A program made the translations under genes and the position numbers. The notes beneath the pieces were generated by a model. It did not search any database. It was not told the DNA's origin and worked only from the letters and a program-made list of their open reading frames with translations. From Sphingobium sp. C100 (GTDB taxonomy: Bacteria; Pseudomonadota; Alphaproteobacteria; Sphingomonadales; Sphingomonadaceae), in the NCBI RefSeq assembly GCF_000508185.1, contig NZ_AYOY01000057.1:1-64000 (forward strand): a stretch of 64,000 nucleotides of DNA, in the 5' to 3' direction. This document shows positions 8,494 through 17,999 of the stretch, in pieces (within the stretch, counting starts at the first letter, position 1; each line of letters starts with the position of its first letter).

Positions 8494-9990
8494 TCAGGCG
8501 ACGAACTGACGCATCCGTCCGGTGGCGCCGAACAATTCCACCGGCCCACCCGCACCGCGGCGCCGATCGACCCATTCGCGCAGCATTTCCGCGCAGGTAT
8601 GATCGATATGGCCCAGACGCTCGACATTGAGGATGACGAGGCCGGCAGCGGGGAGCGATTCGAGCTTGGCGGACAGCTTGGGCAGGCTGAGGAAGGTCGC
8701 GGTGCCCCGCAACGCCACTTCATGCGCGTCGCCGCGACTTTCCTCCTGGACATTGAGGCCCAGGCGCTTGGCGTGCGGCAGCAGTTCGAGCAGCGAGAGG
8801 CCGATGCCCACCAGCACGCCGGTCAGCAGGTCGGTCGCCACCACGCAGATCAGCGTCGCCGCCCAGACGACCGCAGGCAGCGGACCATAAAGATGGAAGA
8901 GGTGCTTCACATGGGCGAGGCTGACCAGGCGGACGCCCGTGATGACCAGAATGCCCGCGAGCGCCGCCATCGGGATTTCCCGCAACAGCCAGGGCAGCAG
9001 GGCGACGAAGCCCAGAATCCAGATACCGTGCAAAATGGTCGACAGGCGCGTCTTGGCGCCTGCCTGGACGTTGGCCGAACTGCGGACGATGACGCCCGTC
9101 ATCGGCAGCGCGCCGGCGAAGCCGCAAAGCAGGTTGCCGACGCCCTGCGCGCTCAATTCCTTGTTATAGTTGGTCCGCACCCCATCATGCATCCGATCGA
9201 CCGCCGCCGCCGACAGCAGGGTTTCCGCGCTGGCGATGAAGGCGATGGCGATGGCGGTGGTGATGACCGTGGGATTGAGCAGCTGCGCCATCAGCCCGGC
9301 TTCCGGCGGCGTGATCGCGGCAATGATCGATTCCGGGACGACCACGCGCGCCACCGGCAGGCCCAGCGCGAACGCCACCAACGTCGCAAGCACCACGCCG
9401 ACCAGCGCGCCCGGCACCAGTTTCAGCGACGCGGGGCGGAACTTTTCCCAGCCCAACATGCCCAGGATCGTGACGATACCAACAGCAAAGGCGGTCGCGG
9501 CATCCTGATTGCTGAGGCCGAAGAGCTGGCCCGGCATGGCGACGAGGTTGGCTAGGCCGCTCGACAGCGGCTTGTCGTCGAAGAGCACATGGAACTGCCC
9601 CACCACTATCAGCACGCCGATACCCGCGAGCATCCCGTGGACGACGGCCGGCGAGATGGCGCGGAACCATCCGCCGACGCGGGCAAGGCCGGCGACGACC
9701 TGAATCGCGCCGGCAAGGATCAGGATCGGACCCAGCGCCGACAATCCCTGTTCTCGCACGATTTCGAAGACGATGACGGCCAGGCCGGCGGCGGGGCCGC
9801 TGACCTGCAACGGCGATCCCGCAAACAGGCCGACGACCATGCCGCCGATGATGCCGGTGATCAGGCCTTTTTCCGGCGGCACGCCGGAAGCAATGGCGAT
9901 GCCCATGCAAAGCGGCATCGCCACCAGGAAGACGACGATCGACGCAGTGAAATCACGGCTGAAATTGCCGCCGGAAAAGGCTTTCAACAT
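8494..9990 (-). CDS. SulP family inorganic anion transporter, probable bicarbonate carrier
   Basis: 498 residues. A polytopic SulP membrane domain begins at FTASIVVFLVAMPLCMGIA with the conserved GLITGIIGG and GSPLQVSGPAAG motifs. A C-terminal STAS-like domain of about 75 residues ends in LVILNVERLGHIDHTCAEML. SulP carriers move sulfate, bicarbonate or other anions. The gene starts only 3 bp after a beta-carbonic anhydrase stop codon, an arrangement that points to bicarbonate (BicA-like) rather than sulfate transport; this is inference from context. Confidence 0.88.
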   Translation of the reverse strand: MLKAFSGGNFSRDFTASIVVFLVAMPLCMGIAIASGVPPEKGLITGIIGGMVVGLFAGSPLQVSGPAAGLAVIVFEIVREQGLSALGPILILAGAIQVVAGLARVGGWFRAISPAVVHGMLAGIGVLIVVGQFHVLFDDKPLSSGLANLVAMPGQLFGLSNQDAATAFAVGIVTILGMLGWEKFRPASLKLVPGALVGVVLATLVAFALGLPVARVVVPESIIAAITPPEAGLMAQLLNPTVITTAIAIAFIASAETLLSAAAVDRMHDGVRTNYNKELSAQGVGNLLCGFAGALPMTGVIVRSSANVQAGAKTRLSTILHGIWILGFVALLPWLLREIPMAALAGILVITGVRLVSLAHVKHLFHLYGPLPAVVWAATLICVVATDLLTGVLVGIGLSLLELLPHAKRLGLNVQEESRGDAHEVALRGTATFLSLPKLSAKLESLPAAGLVILNVERLGHIDHTCAEMLREWVDRRRGAGGPVELFGATGRMRQFVA

Positions 9991-9993
9991 GAT

Positions 9994-10692
9994 TTACTCC
10001 GCCGCCTGGGCATAGGCCACATCGCCTGCGAGGCGACGGCCGTGGGACTGCGCAACCGGCAGTGGCTGCCCTTCGCGCAACGGGGAGAAGCGGCCGGTCT
10101 CGCCATCAAGGCCCAGCACCTGCCCGGCATGAATATCGACATACCAGCCGTGCAGCGCGATGTCGCCGCGGGCCACGCCAGAGGCTACCGACGGATGCGT
10201 GCGCAGATGCGCGAGTTGCACCACGACATTTTCCAGCGCCATGTTCCGCAGCTTTTCGGCGTCGGTGAGGTCTTCGGGATAATTTTCCCGGCAGACCTTC
10301 TGTGCGGCATGGCTATGACGAAGCCAGGCGGCGACATTGGGCATCGACGTCAGGTCGGCCTCTGTCGCAAGCGCCTTCATGGCGCCGCAGTCGCTATGGC
10401 CGCATACGATGATGTCGCGCACGCCCAGGACCATGACGGCATATTCGACCGTCGCGGTGACGCCGCCAAGCTGGCTGGCATGGGGCGGCACGATATTGCC
10501 GGCGTTGCGGCAGACGAACAGGTCGCCGGGCGCGGCCTGCATGATATGTTCGGGCACGATGCGCGAATCTGCGCAGGAGATCATCAGCGCCTTGGGGCTC
10601 TGGCCATGGCTCGCCAGTTGGTTGTAGAGTGCGCTTTCATTCGGAAAGACTTTCGTCTCGAAGCTGAAAACGCGACCGATAAGCTCGTTCAT
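9994..10692 (-). CDS. Beta-class carbonic anhydrase
   Basis: 232 residues, typical length. Zinc ligands are Cys40 (MISCADSR), His99 and Cys102 (CGHSDCG); the catalytic Asp42-Arg44 dyad is intact. The enzyme interconverts CO2 and bicarbonate in the cytoplasm. It is the first gene of a two-gene operon with the SulP transporter, suggesting coupled uptake and hydration of inorganic carbon. The promoter should lie in the 177-bp gap to the right. Confidence 0.93.
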   Translation of the reverse strand: MNELIGRVFSFETKVFPNESALYNQLASHGQSPKALMISCADSRIVPEHIMQAAPGDLFVCRNAGNIVPPHASQLGGVTATVEYAVMVLGVRDIIVCGHSDCGAMKALATEADLTSMPNVAAWLRHSHAAQKVCRENYPEDLTDAEKLRNMALENVVVQLAHLRTHPSVASGVARGDIALHGWYVDIHAGQVLGLDGETGRFSPLREGQPLPVAQSHGRRLAGDVAYAQAAE

Positions 10693-10863
10693 GGGCTCTA
10701 TCCTCTGTTCATGGCGTATCCGGTCGGGGGCGGACCGGTATAGTTTGAAGGATAGGGATCTGGTTTTGCTGCGGCGCAGCGGCTTTGTTAAATAATATGT
10801 CTGGCTATTGAAGCGTGCCGCCGCTCGCGCTGAGCCGTCCGAGAGCGGCCTTGAGCCAACACA

Positions 10864-10901
10864 ATATGTTCAGCGCCGATCGACCACGGCGCTGAACATA
10901 T
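10864..10901 (-). terminator. Long hairpin overlapping the end of the response-regulator gene
   Basis: Perfect 14-bp arms (ATATGTTCAGCGCC at 10864-10877 and its complement at 10888-10901) separated by 10 bases. The right arm encodes residues of the final GYMFSA motif and the left arm spans the stop codon. On the minus strand a short T/G-rich tail follows. It probably acts as a terminator or 3' stabiliser. Confidence 0.55.
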
Positions 10902-11577
10902 AACCGACCCCCCGCACGGTGACGAGCGGCGCCGGCCGCCCTCCCGCCCCGAGCTTTCGCCGCAGGCGGCTGACCAGCACGTCGATGCTGCGGTCGGACG
11001 AACCGCCGTCGCGCACGCCGGCCAGCTCCATCAACCGCACCCGCGCGATCACCGCCTGGGGATGGTCGAGGAATATGGCCAGCAACGCGAATTCCGCCGC
11101 CGTCAGATCGATCGCCTGCCCGTGCGGGTCGGCAACCTCGCGCCGGGCGAAATCGACGACCCAGCCATCGAACACTGCCTGCGTCTGGCGGCGCAGGCCC
11201 AGCGTGCGCTCGCCTCCGCGCCGCAATACGGCACGCAGGCGGGCGGCCAGTTCCCGCGCCGAATAAGGCTTTGCCATATAGTCGTCGGCGCCCAGTTCCA
11301 GCCCGACCACGCGGTCGACCTCCGAACTATTGGCGCCGACCAGGATGATCGGCACCCCGCTGCGTTGACGCACATCGCGGCACAGATCGAGCCCGTCCGC
11401 GCCGCGCAAGGCCGAATCCAGCACCACGGCCCCGAGCGGCGCGCTGCCCAGAGCATTGAATATGTCGTTCGCCGAAACGGCCGGCAGGACGCGGAAACCG
11501 CTTTGTTCGAGATATTCGCGGATGTTGTTCCGCAAGTCCTGCTGGGTTTCGGCGATCAGGATCAGCGGTGGACTCAT
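10870..11577 (-). CDS. Orphan OmpR-family response regulator with atypical receiver
   Basis: 235 residues from the ATG at 11577, which overlaps the upstream gene's stop by 4 bp. The receiver keeps a phospho-acceptor Asp (AVVLDSALRG) and Lys (YMAKPYS). However, the usual acidic pair reads IAETQQDL instead of xEDDxxL, and the switch Ser/Thr position is Gly (ILVGANSS). The C-terminal winged helix is normal (RSIDVLVSRLRRKLG, VRGVGYMF). No kinase gene is nearby. The degenerate Mg-binding site suggests weak or phosphorylation-independent regulation. A longer reading frame extending to 11844 is not supported because it runs through the upstream gene. Confidence 0.85.
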   Translation of the reverse strand: MSPPLILIAETQQDLRNNIREYLEQSGFRVLPAVSANDIFNALGSAPLGAVVLDSALRGADGLDLCRDVRQRSGVPIILVGANSSEVDRVVGLELGADDYMAKPYSARELAARLRAVLRRGGERTLGLRRQTQAVFDGWVVDFARREVADPHGQAIDLTAAEFALLAIFLDHPQAVIARVRLMELAGVRDGGSSDRSIDVLVSRLRRKLGAGGRPAPLVTVRGVGYMFSAVVDRR

Positions 11578-12011
11578 CCGCCCTGCACGGTCAGTTCGCG
11601 CGCGCCATCCAGTTCGCGGACGAGTGTCGCACGGTCCTGCCGGGCAATCGCCGACGCTTCCGCCGCCATGGCCTGCATGTGACGGGCGACCTGTGCGTCG
11701 ATCTGGCTGCGCGCCGTGGCGCAGCTGCCGGCATAGCTGCCCGAGAGCGGTGCGAAGCGGTGGATCGCCTTGCCAAAGGCAGAAACGGTGCGACCATCGG
11801 TCGCAACGGCGCGATTGACCGTCAGATCGGCCTGCCAGCGACAAGCGGGCACGGCGGCGCGATTGGCGAAGCGCGGCTCCACCTGACGCAGCGTCAGGCT
11901 CGGTTGCGCATCGTAGCTGGCGGTGTAGGCGCGGGCGCCATGGCTGATTTCGGCATTATGGACGGGCGTGGCGGCGGCAAGCACCGCGGCTGAAGCGACG
12001 ATGAGGAACAT
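11574..12011 (-). CDS. Small exported protein of unknown function
   Basis: 145 residues from the ATG at 12011, which has a GGGAG ribosome site 7 bases upstream; an in-frame ATG at 12041 is less likely. Residues 1-20 form a signal peptide. The mature part has two cysteines (PACRW, GSCAT) that could form a disulfide, a YDAQPSLTLRQVEPRF segment and a helical C-terminus. I do not recognise the family; it loosely recalls UrcA-like small periplasmic proteins. Its stop overlaps the start of the orphan response regulator, so the two are co-translated. Confidence 0.75.
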   Translation of the reverse strand: MFLIVASAAVLAAATPVHNAEISHGARAYTASYDAQPSLTLRQVEPRFANRAAVPACRWQADLTVNRAVATDGRTVSAFGKAIHRFAPLSGSYAGSCATARSQIDAQVARHMQAMAAEASAIARQDRATLVRELDGARELTVQGG

Positions 12012-12129
12012 GGGGCTACTCCCGTTGGACCCGGCCGGCACGGCCGGGCGATTGCGTCGGGTGTAGGTCCGATGAATGTCTGCGTAATTGGCCGCATGTT
12101 ACAAATTATTGCTGCGCCGCAAAAGGCCC

Positions 12130-12675
12130 CTACTGGGCGGCGATCAGCACCGGCGTGGGTCGGGTCGGCGTGGCGAGATGTTCGACCACTGCCGCCAGCC
12201 ATAGCGCGTCGCCCGCCGCCCGATGGCGCACTATTCCCCGCGCGTCGGCGCAGGAGACGGCGGCGGCGATGCGCGCCTCGTCCGCCTGCTGTTCATCGAA
12301 CAGCGCGGCGATATGGTCGATCCGGAAGGGCGCCGGCGCGCCGGCGGCGGCGGCCAGCGTATCGAGCCAATATTGGTCCAGCGGACTGTCGGCGACGACG
12401 CGCCGTCCCTGCACGGCGATCGTCAGTTCCGCCAATATCTGGTCAGCCGGCTGCCCCTCCTGCAACACCCGCATGTGGGTAAGCCCATGCAGGGCCTGGG
12501 CTTCGGCCGTCCAGTCCCAATCGGACCAGCTCTCATGCGGACGGATCAACCAGCTGCGGGACAGGCCCATGCCGGCGATGCCCACTTCGATCGGGAAGGA
12601 GCGCCCATGGCGGGGCAGACAGGACGCCTCGAAATCGATCGTCATGATGGTCAAGGCACAGCTCCGTTCCTGCAC
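12130..12675 (-). CDS. DEDDh-type 3'-5' exonuclease domain protein
   Basis: Up to 181 residues. The exonuclease motif I (TIDFEAS, Asp-x-Glu), a middle Asp (VVADSPLDQYWL) and the terminal His-x4-Asp (HRAAGDALWLA) give the DEDDh catalytic set of DnaQ/RNase T-like nucleases. The start is uncertain: GTG at 12675 has a GGGAGGAG site 10 bases upstream, a TTG at 12654 has GGAG 7 bases upstream, and ATG at 12645 lies at motif I. Substrate (DNA or RNA) unknown. It is divergent from corA. Confidence 0.75.
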   Translation of the reverse strand: MQERSCALTIMTIDFEASCLPRHGRSFPIEVGIAGMGLSRSWLIRPHESWSDWDWTAEAQALHGLTHMRVLQEGQPADQILAELTIAVQGRRVVADSPLDQYWLDTLAAAAGAPAPFRIDHIAALFDEQQADEARIAAAVSCADARGIVRHRAAGDALWLAAVVEHLATPTRPTPVLIAAQ

Positions 12676-12875
12676 GCGGCCCGCTCCTCCCAGGCATGTG
12701 CCGCGTGTATCGATGCGCCCCTTTCGGCCCCAACTATGTCAGGCCGAAGTCATCCGCCAGCCTTCGATCGCAAAATCGACGTGAATCGACATGACCGCGC
12801 GGTGAGTTGCACGAGGCGCGGGACGCTGTCGCCGCTTTCTGCTAATCCCCGGAAACAACGGGGAAACAGACGATC

Positions 12876-13844
12876 ATGACCGTCATTGCCGCCTATCTTT
12901 ATCGCAACGGACAGCGGGTGCGCAGCGTGGAAATCGACGAACGAGTCGCCTGCGCTGCGGACAAGTCGGAATTCATCTGGATCGGCGTGGCCGAGCCGAC
13001 CGAAGATGAAATGCAGACGCTGGCGCGCACCTATGGCCTGCATCCGCTGGCGGTGGAGGACGCGATCAAGGCGAATCAGTTGCCCAAGGTCGATCTTTAT
13101 GGCGACCAGCTGTTCGTCGTCGCGCGCACGGCCCATCTGGAGGACGACGCGATCTGCTATGGCGAGACCGCACTGTTCGTCGGCCGGGATCATATCATCA
13201 GCGTGCGACACGGATCGGCGCGCGGGCATGTGACGCTGCGACGGGAATTGGAAGCGGTGCCGCAGCGGCTGGCGCAAGGCACCGACTATGTGCTGCACGC
13301 GATCCTGGATTTCATCGTCGACGGCTATCTGCCGATCATCGAGGGGATCGAAGACGAAGTGCTGGTCATGGAACAGCAGATGATCGACCATTTCCTGGGT
13401 CGCGACGAAATCACCCGCATCTTCAGCCTGCGCCGCCAATTGATCCGCTTTCAGCGCATCCTCGTGCCGATGCAGGAGGTGGCGACCAAGTTCGTGAAGA
13501 TCGACCTGCCCTGCATCGACCCCGATGCCCGCCCCTATTTCAGCGACGTGCGCGATCATGTGCGGCGCGTACAGGTAATGGTCGAGGATCTGCGCGAGAT
13601 ATTGAACAGCGTGTTTGAATCGTCGAACCTGCTGGAACAGCAGCGCACCGGCGACATTACCCGCCAGCTCGCCGCCTGGGCCGCGATACTGGCCGTGCCG
13701 ACCGCGATCGCGGGAATTTACGGCATGAATTTCGATCATATGCCCGAATTGCGGACCCGCTACGGCTATCCCGTCGTGCTGGGCGTGATCGCGCTGCTCT
13801 GCGGCCTGCTCTATGCCCGATTCAAGAAACTGAAATGGCTATGA
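12876..13844 (+). CDS. corA: CorA family magnesium/cobalt transporter
   Basis: 322 residues. A large N-terminal cytoplasmic domain and a stalk helix lead to two C-terminal membrane helices; the first ends in the invariant YGMNF selectivity motif (about residues 282-286), and the protein ends with a basic tail (RFKKLKWL). CorA pentamers carry Mg2+ (and Co2+/Ni2+) through the inner membrane. A small GC-rich inverted repeat (CCCCG/CGGGG, 12847-12863) lies in the leader just ahead of the start and could influence translation. Confidence 0.92.
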   Translation: MTVIAAYLYRNGQRVRSVEIDERVACAADKSEFIWIGVAEPTEDEMQTLARTYGLHPLAVEDAIKANQLPKVDLYGDQLFVVARTAHLEDDAICYGETALFVGRDHIISVRHGSARGHVTLRRELEAVPQRLAQGTDYVLHAILDFIVDGYLPIIEGIEDEVLVMEQQMIDHFLGRDEITRIFSLRRQLIRFQRILVPMQEVATKFVKIDLPCIDPDARPYFSDVRDHVRRVQVMVEDLREILNSVFESSNLLEQQRTGDITRQLAAWAAILAVPTAIAGIYGMNFDHMPELRTRYGYPVVLGVIALLCGLLYARFKKLKWL

Positions 13845-14110
13845 GCCATGGCGCAGGGCACGGCGAGAGAGATGGCCTCTCGTGACAGAAGCTTGCGCCG
13901 CGTAGCGCAATATTTCGCAAAATAATGCAATGATTTGATATAGTTGTGCTTGAAATGACACAGGCGTGACAAAAGCCTGTTATACGCATGAAAAATATTT
14001 GACGGCGCGGCGACGCTGACCCACCCCTCCCTCATCGCACCGGTGCGTTCATCATAAAATGGTCGCGGAAGCCGCCTTCGGGCGGACTTCCAAAAGGGAG
14101 AATTTCATCT

Positions 14111-16903
14111 ATGCGCCCCTCTTTCCAACGACGCCTGCTGGCGTCGACGCTCCTGCTTGGCCTGTCGACGCCGGCCCTGGCCCAAAGCGCCGATGACGAC
14201 AGCAGCGCGGACACCATCGTCGTGACCGGATCGCGCATCGCGCGACCGGACCTGCAACAGGCATCGCCGATCTCGATCATTTCCGCGCAGGAACTCAAGC
14301 TGAGCGGCAAGGTCAATGTCGAGGCGATCATCAACGACCTGCCACAACTCATCCCCAGCACGACCGCGGCATCCAATAATCCGGGCGGCGGCGTATCGAC
14401 CGCCGACCTGCGCGGGCTCGGCGCCAACCGGACGCTGGTGCTGGTCAATGGCCGGCGCTATATTTCCTATGACAGCAGCCAGATCGTCGATCTGAACACC
14501 GTGCCGGCAGGGCTGATCGATCATGTCGAGGTGGTGTCGGGCGGCCGATCCGCCGTCTATGGCTCGGACGCGATCGCGGGCGTCATCAACTTCGTGATGA
14601 AACAGGATTTCTCCGGGGTCGAGGCGAACGCCAATTACCGCATCAACCAGGAAGGCGATGGCGGCACGTTCAACACCAACCTGTTGATCGGCGGCAATTT
14701 CGAGGATGGCCGCGGCAATGCGACCTTCTACATCGACTATACCAAGCGCGACGGCGTGCTCCAGAGCGCGCGCAGCTACACGCGGCAGGCCTATACCGAC
14801 GATGGCGACGGCGGGCTGGCCGCAGGCGGGTCCGGCTCCATTCCGGGCACGCGCATGGTGGTGTCGGGCAGCCCCTACAAGTTCGCGCCGGACGGCAGCT
14901 ATTCGGCCTATGACGCGACAACCGATGCCTATAATTATGCGCCGGACAATTATCTTCAGGTGCCGCAAAAGCGCATCCTGCTGAGCGCGCAGACCCATTA
15001 TGAGGTGGACGATCATCTGACCGTCTATGCCGAAGGGCAGTTCATCAACAACCGGGTGCAGAACCGCCTGGCGCCCACGCCCTATACCGGTTCGGTCTCG
15101 CTCGACGTCGATTCATCCTTCCTGTCGGCGGATTCGCAGGCGTTGCTGGCGGCAGGGGACCCGGACGGCGACGGCTATACCACCGCCGCCATCTATCGCC
15201 GCATGAGCGAGGTCGGGCCGCGCATCTCCAGCGTCGACAATACCGCCTACCGCGCGCTGGTCGGCGCGAAGGGGCAGATTGCCGGTGACTGGAACTATGA
15301 CGGCTATTACAGCTATTCGCGCACCAAGCAGGTCGAAACCCAGACCGGCAACGTGTCGGACAGCCGCGTTCGACAAGCTTTGCTGACCACATATGACGCG
15401 GACGGCAATCTGGTCTGTTCCGACCCTAGCAATGGTTGCGTACCGCTCAACATCTTTGGCGCGGGCAACATCAGCGACGAAGCCGCCGCCTTCATTTCGA
15501 TCCCGGTCAAGAATGTCAGCACCATCACCGAACAGGTGGCCAGCCTGGCCATCACCAACGGCAATCTGTTCGATCTGGGCGCGGGACCGGCGGGCATCGC
15601 GATCGGCGCGGAATATCGGTCCGAACATGGTAGCTACGACCCCGATTATGCGCTGGCGTCGGGCGACGTCGTCGGCTTCAACGCCAGCGAGGGGCTGTCG
15701 GGCGGTTATAATGTGAAGGAGCTGTTCGCCGAGATCGATGTGCCGCTGCTGGCGGATATGCCGCTCGTCCACAAGCTGGAAGCCAATGGCGCCTATCGCT
15801 ATTCGCATTATTCGACGGCGGCGAAGAATGTCAGCACCTATTCGGTGGGGCTGATCTACGCGCCGGTCAAGGACGTGACCTTCCGCGGCCAGATCAGCCG
15901 CGCGGTGCGGGCGCCCACCGTCTATGACCTTTATTCGGGTCAGGCGCAGGACTTCCCCGCGGCGAGCGACCCGTGCGAACTGGATGTTGCGGTTACGAAC
16001 GCGAACCTCAACGCAAGCTGCCTTGCCACCGGAGTCCCCGCCAGCGCGCTTGGCACGGCGATCAATGGCGGCAGTTCGCAGATCGAATCGATCACCGGCG
16101 GCAATCCCGACCTGCGCGAGGAGACGTCAGACACCTGGACCGCAGGCGTGGTGCTGCAACCCAGCTTCCTGCCCCGCCTTACCGCGACGGTCGATTATTA
16201 TCATATCAAGATCGACAATTATATCTCGACGCCGGGAACGGCCAATATCATCGCCGCCTGCTATGGCACGGCGTCTAACGGCTGGACGCCCTATGACAGC
16301 AGCTATTGTTCGGCGCTGCCGCGCAATGCCGACAGCTATGCGATCGAGGGCGCGGAAAACCTGTTGTCCAACACCGGCGGCCTCAAGACCGAAGGCGTGG
16401 ATTTCGAGGTGAATTACAGCCTGCCGCTGAACTTTGGCGTGTTTGGCGCCAAATCGGGCAAGCTGAGTTTTCGTGTGGCCGGCACGCGGCTGATCCGCTT
16501 CGACCTCAACCCGGTTGCGGCTATCCCCGACCTCAACCAGAGCTGCGCGGGCAAGTTCGGCATCTATTGCGGCGAACCCTATTCCAAGCTGCGCCTGAAC
16601 AATCGGGTGACGTGGAACAGCGGCCCGATCACGCTGGCGCTGACGCATCGTTATCTGTCGAGCGTGAAGGATGATGACGACACGACCACCTACAGCGTCG
16701 AGAAGATCAAGGCCTACAACCTGTTCGACCTGGCCTTGCAGGTCCAGCCAACCGAGCATTTCGGCTGGTCGATCGGCATGAACAACCTGTTCGACAAGAA
16801 GCCGCCGATCATGGGCGACAATCAGCAACAGTCGAACACCTACCCATCGACCTATGACGTTTATGGCCGCGCCTTCTTCGTGAACGCTTCGGTCAAATTC
16901 TGA
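14111..16903 (+). CDS. TonB-dependent outer-membrane receptor
   Basis: 930 residues. A signal peptide (ends ALAQ) is followed by a TonB-box-like DTIVVTGSRI, a plug domain (residues about 45-160, with LRGLGANRTLVLVNGRR and VVSGGRSAVYGSDAIAGVINFV), and a 22-strand barrel region ending with the typical aromatic terminus FFVNASVKF. Receptors of this subtype import large substrates (glycans, peptides, siderophores) with energy from TonB; the substrate cannot be read from sequence. The AT-rich leader (13,900-14,020) has an inverted repeat ACAGGC/GCCTGT at 13960-13980 that could be an operator. Confidence 0.92.
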   Translation: MRPSFQRRLLASTLLLGLSTPALAQSADDDSSADTIVVTGSRIARPDLQQASPISIISAQELKLSGKVNVEAIINDLPQLIPSTTAASNNPGGGVSTADLRGLGANRTLVLVNGRRYISYDSSQIVDLNTVPAGLIDHVEVVSGGRSAVYGSDAIAGVINFVMKQDFSGVEANANYRINQEGDGGTFNTNLLIGGNFEDGRGNATFYIDYTKRDGVLQSARSYTRQAYTDDGDGGLAAGGSGSIPGTRMVVSGSPYKFAPDGSYSAYDATTDAYNYAPDNYLQVPQKRILLSAQTHYEVDDHLTVYAEGQFINNRVQNRLAPTPYTGSVSLDVDSSFLSADSQALLAAGDPDGDGYTTAAIYRRMSEVGPRISSVDNTAYRALVGAKGQIAGDWNYDGYYSYSRTKQVETQTGNVSDSRVRQALLTTYDADGNLVCSDPSNGCVPLNIFGAGNISDEAAAFISIPVKNVSTITEQVASLAITNGNLFDLGAGPAGIAIGAEYRSEHGSYDPDYALASGDVVGFNASEGLSGGYNVKELFAEIDVPLLADMPLVHKLEANGAYRYSHYSTAAKNVSTYSVGLIYAPVKDVTFRGQISRAVRAPTVYDLYSGQAQDFPAASDPCELDVAVTNANLNASCLATGVPASALGTAINGGSSQIESITGGNPDLREETSDTWTAGVVLQPSFLPRLTATVDYYHIKIDNYISTPGTANIIAACYGTASNGWTPYDSSYCSALPRNADSYAIEGAENLLSNTGGLKTEGVDFEVNYSLPLNFGVFGAKSGKLSFRVAGTRLIRFDLNPVAAIPDLNQSCAGKFGIYCGEPYSKLRLNNRVTWNSGPITLALTHRYLSSVKDDDDTTTYSVEKIKAYNLFDLALQVQPTEHFGWSIGMNNLFDKKPPIMGDNQQQSNTYPSTYDVYGRAFFVNASVKF

Positions 16904-16946
16904 TCGTCCGGGCGTCGGGCCGCGCGGCCCGGCGGCGGATCGGCGA

Positions 16947-16977
16947 TGGCCCGGCTTCCGTCAGGGGAGCCGGGCCA
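16947..16977 (+). terminator. Terminator after the TonB-dependent receptor
   Basis: Inverted repeat TGGCCCGGCT (16947-16956) with its complement at 16968-16977 and an 11-base loop, 44 bp past the receptor stop. The U tract is short (TTGT), so efficiency is uncertain. Confidence 0.55.
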
Positions 16978-17087
16978 TTGTCATGCCGACGCCCGCAACA
17001 TCCCGCCATGCGACACCGCCCACAATAGCGAGGGGATCGAAACCCCGGCTGACCCGTTGGCCCAATGACATCTATTGGGGAGCCGGA

Positions 17088-17966
17088 ATGAACGCGATCG
17101 ACATTCTCGCCAGGCAGCTATGGGGCATGTGGGCCGGACTGGTGGCGCTGGTGCCCAATCTCGTCATTGCGCTGGTCATCATTGTCTTAACCTGGGTCGC
17201 GGCGCGTTTCGCCCGTGGTGTCGTCGATCGCGTGACCAGTCGCGCGGCGATCCGCGAAAGCCTGAAACAGTTGATCCATACCATCGTGACGATCGGCATC
17301 TGGATCGTCGGCCTGATCGTCGCCGCGACGATCGTGCTGCCGGGCCTCACCCCCGCCAGCCTGGTCGCGGGCCTTGGCGTGGGCACCATCGCGATTGGCT
17401 TTGCCTTTCAGGATTTCTTCCAGAATTTTCTCGCCGGCATTCTCATCATGGTGCGCAAGAAGATGCGGATCGGCGATGTCATCGAATGTGAGGGCATTAT
17501 CGGCAAGGTCGAGCATATCTCGCTGCGCGAGACCCATGTGCGCAAATTGTCGAACGAGCTGACGATCGTGCCCAACGCCACCTTGTTCAAGAACCCGGTG
17601 GAGATCCTGACCGATGCGGCGCAGCGGCGGCACGAAATCATCGTCGGCGTGTCCTACGACACCGATCTGGAGGAAGCGCGCACCGTCATCCGCGAGGCGA
17701 TGACCGGAATCGAGATTATCGACCAGGATCGGCGCATCGACATTTTCGCGCGCGAATTCAACAGCAGCTCGATCGATTTCCTGGTGCGTTGGTGGGCGGG
17801 CTCAAAGCCTTATGACATGCATGAAAGCCGCGACCGGGTGGTGCGCGCGATCAAGGCCGCGCTGGATCGAGCGGGCATCGAAATCCCATTCCCCTATGTC
17901 ACCAACACCTTCAAGACGGCGGTGCCGTTCCAGAGCGAGGACAGCGGTGCGCCGCCCTCGCCCTGA
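17088..17966 (+). CDS. MscS-family mechanosensitive ion channel
   Basis: 292 residues from the ATG at 17088; a reading frame extends upstream to 16983, but that part is Pro/Arg-rich and runs close to the terminator. Three N-terminal membrane helices end in the pore-lining TM3 (GLGVGTIAIGFAFQDFFQNFLAGI), followed by the beta domain (RIGDVIECEGIIGKVEHISLRET) and an alpha/beta C-terminal domain. Small MscS-type channels open on membrane tension to release solutes during osmotic down-shock. Confidence 0.92.
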   Translation: MNAIDILARQLWGMWAGLVALVPNLVIALVIIVLTWVAARFARGVVDRVTSRAAIRESLKQLIHTIVTIGIWIVGLIVAATIVLPGLTPASLVAGLGVGTIAIGFAFQDFFQNFLAGILIMVRKKMRIGDVIECEGIIGKVEHISLRETHVRKLSNELTIVPNATLFKNPVEILTDAAQRRHEIIVGVSYDTDLEEARTVIREAMTGIEIIDQDRRIDIFAREFNSSSIDFLVRWWAGSKPYDMHESRDRVVRAIKAALDRAGIEIPFPYVTNTFKTAVPFQSEDSGAPPSP

Positions 17967-17999
17967 ACAATGAGAGGCTGAACGACCGGATGTCAACGG

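Noticed and set aside
11578-11844. Response-regulator frame extending upstream to 11844 (324 residues)
   Set aside because: The extension is Arg-rich low-quality sequence running antiphase through the exported-protein gene; the receiver domain begins at the ATG 11577.
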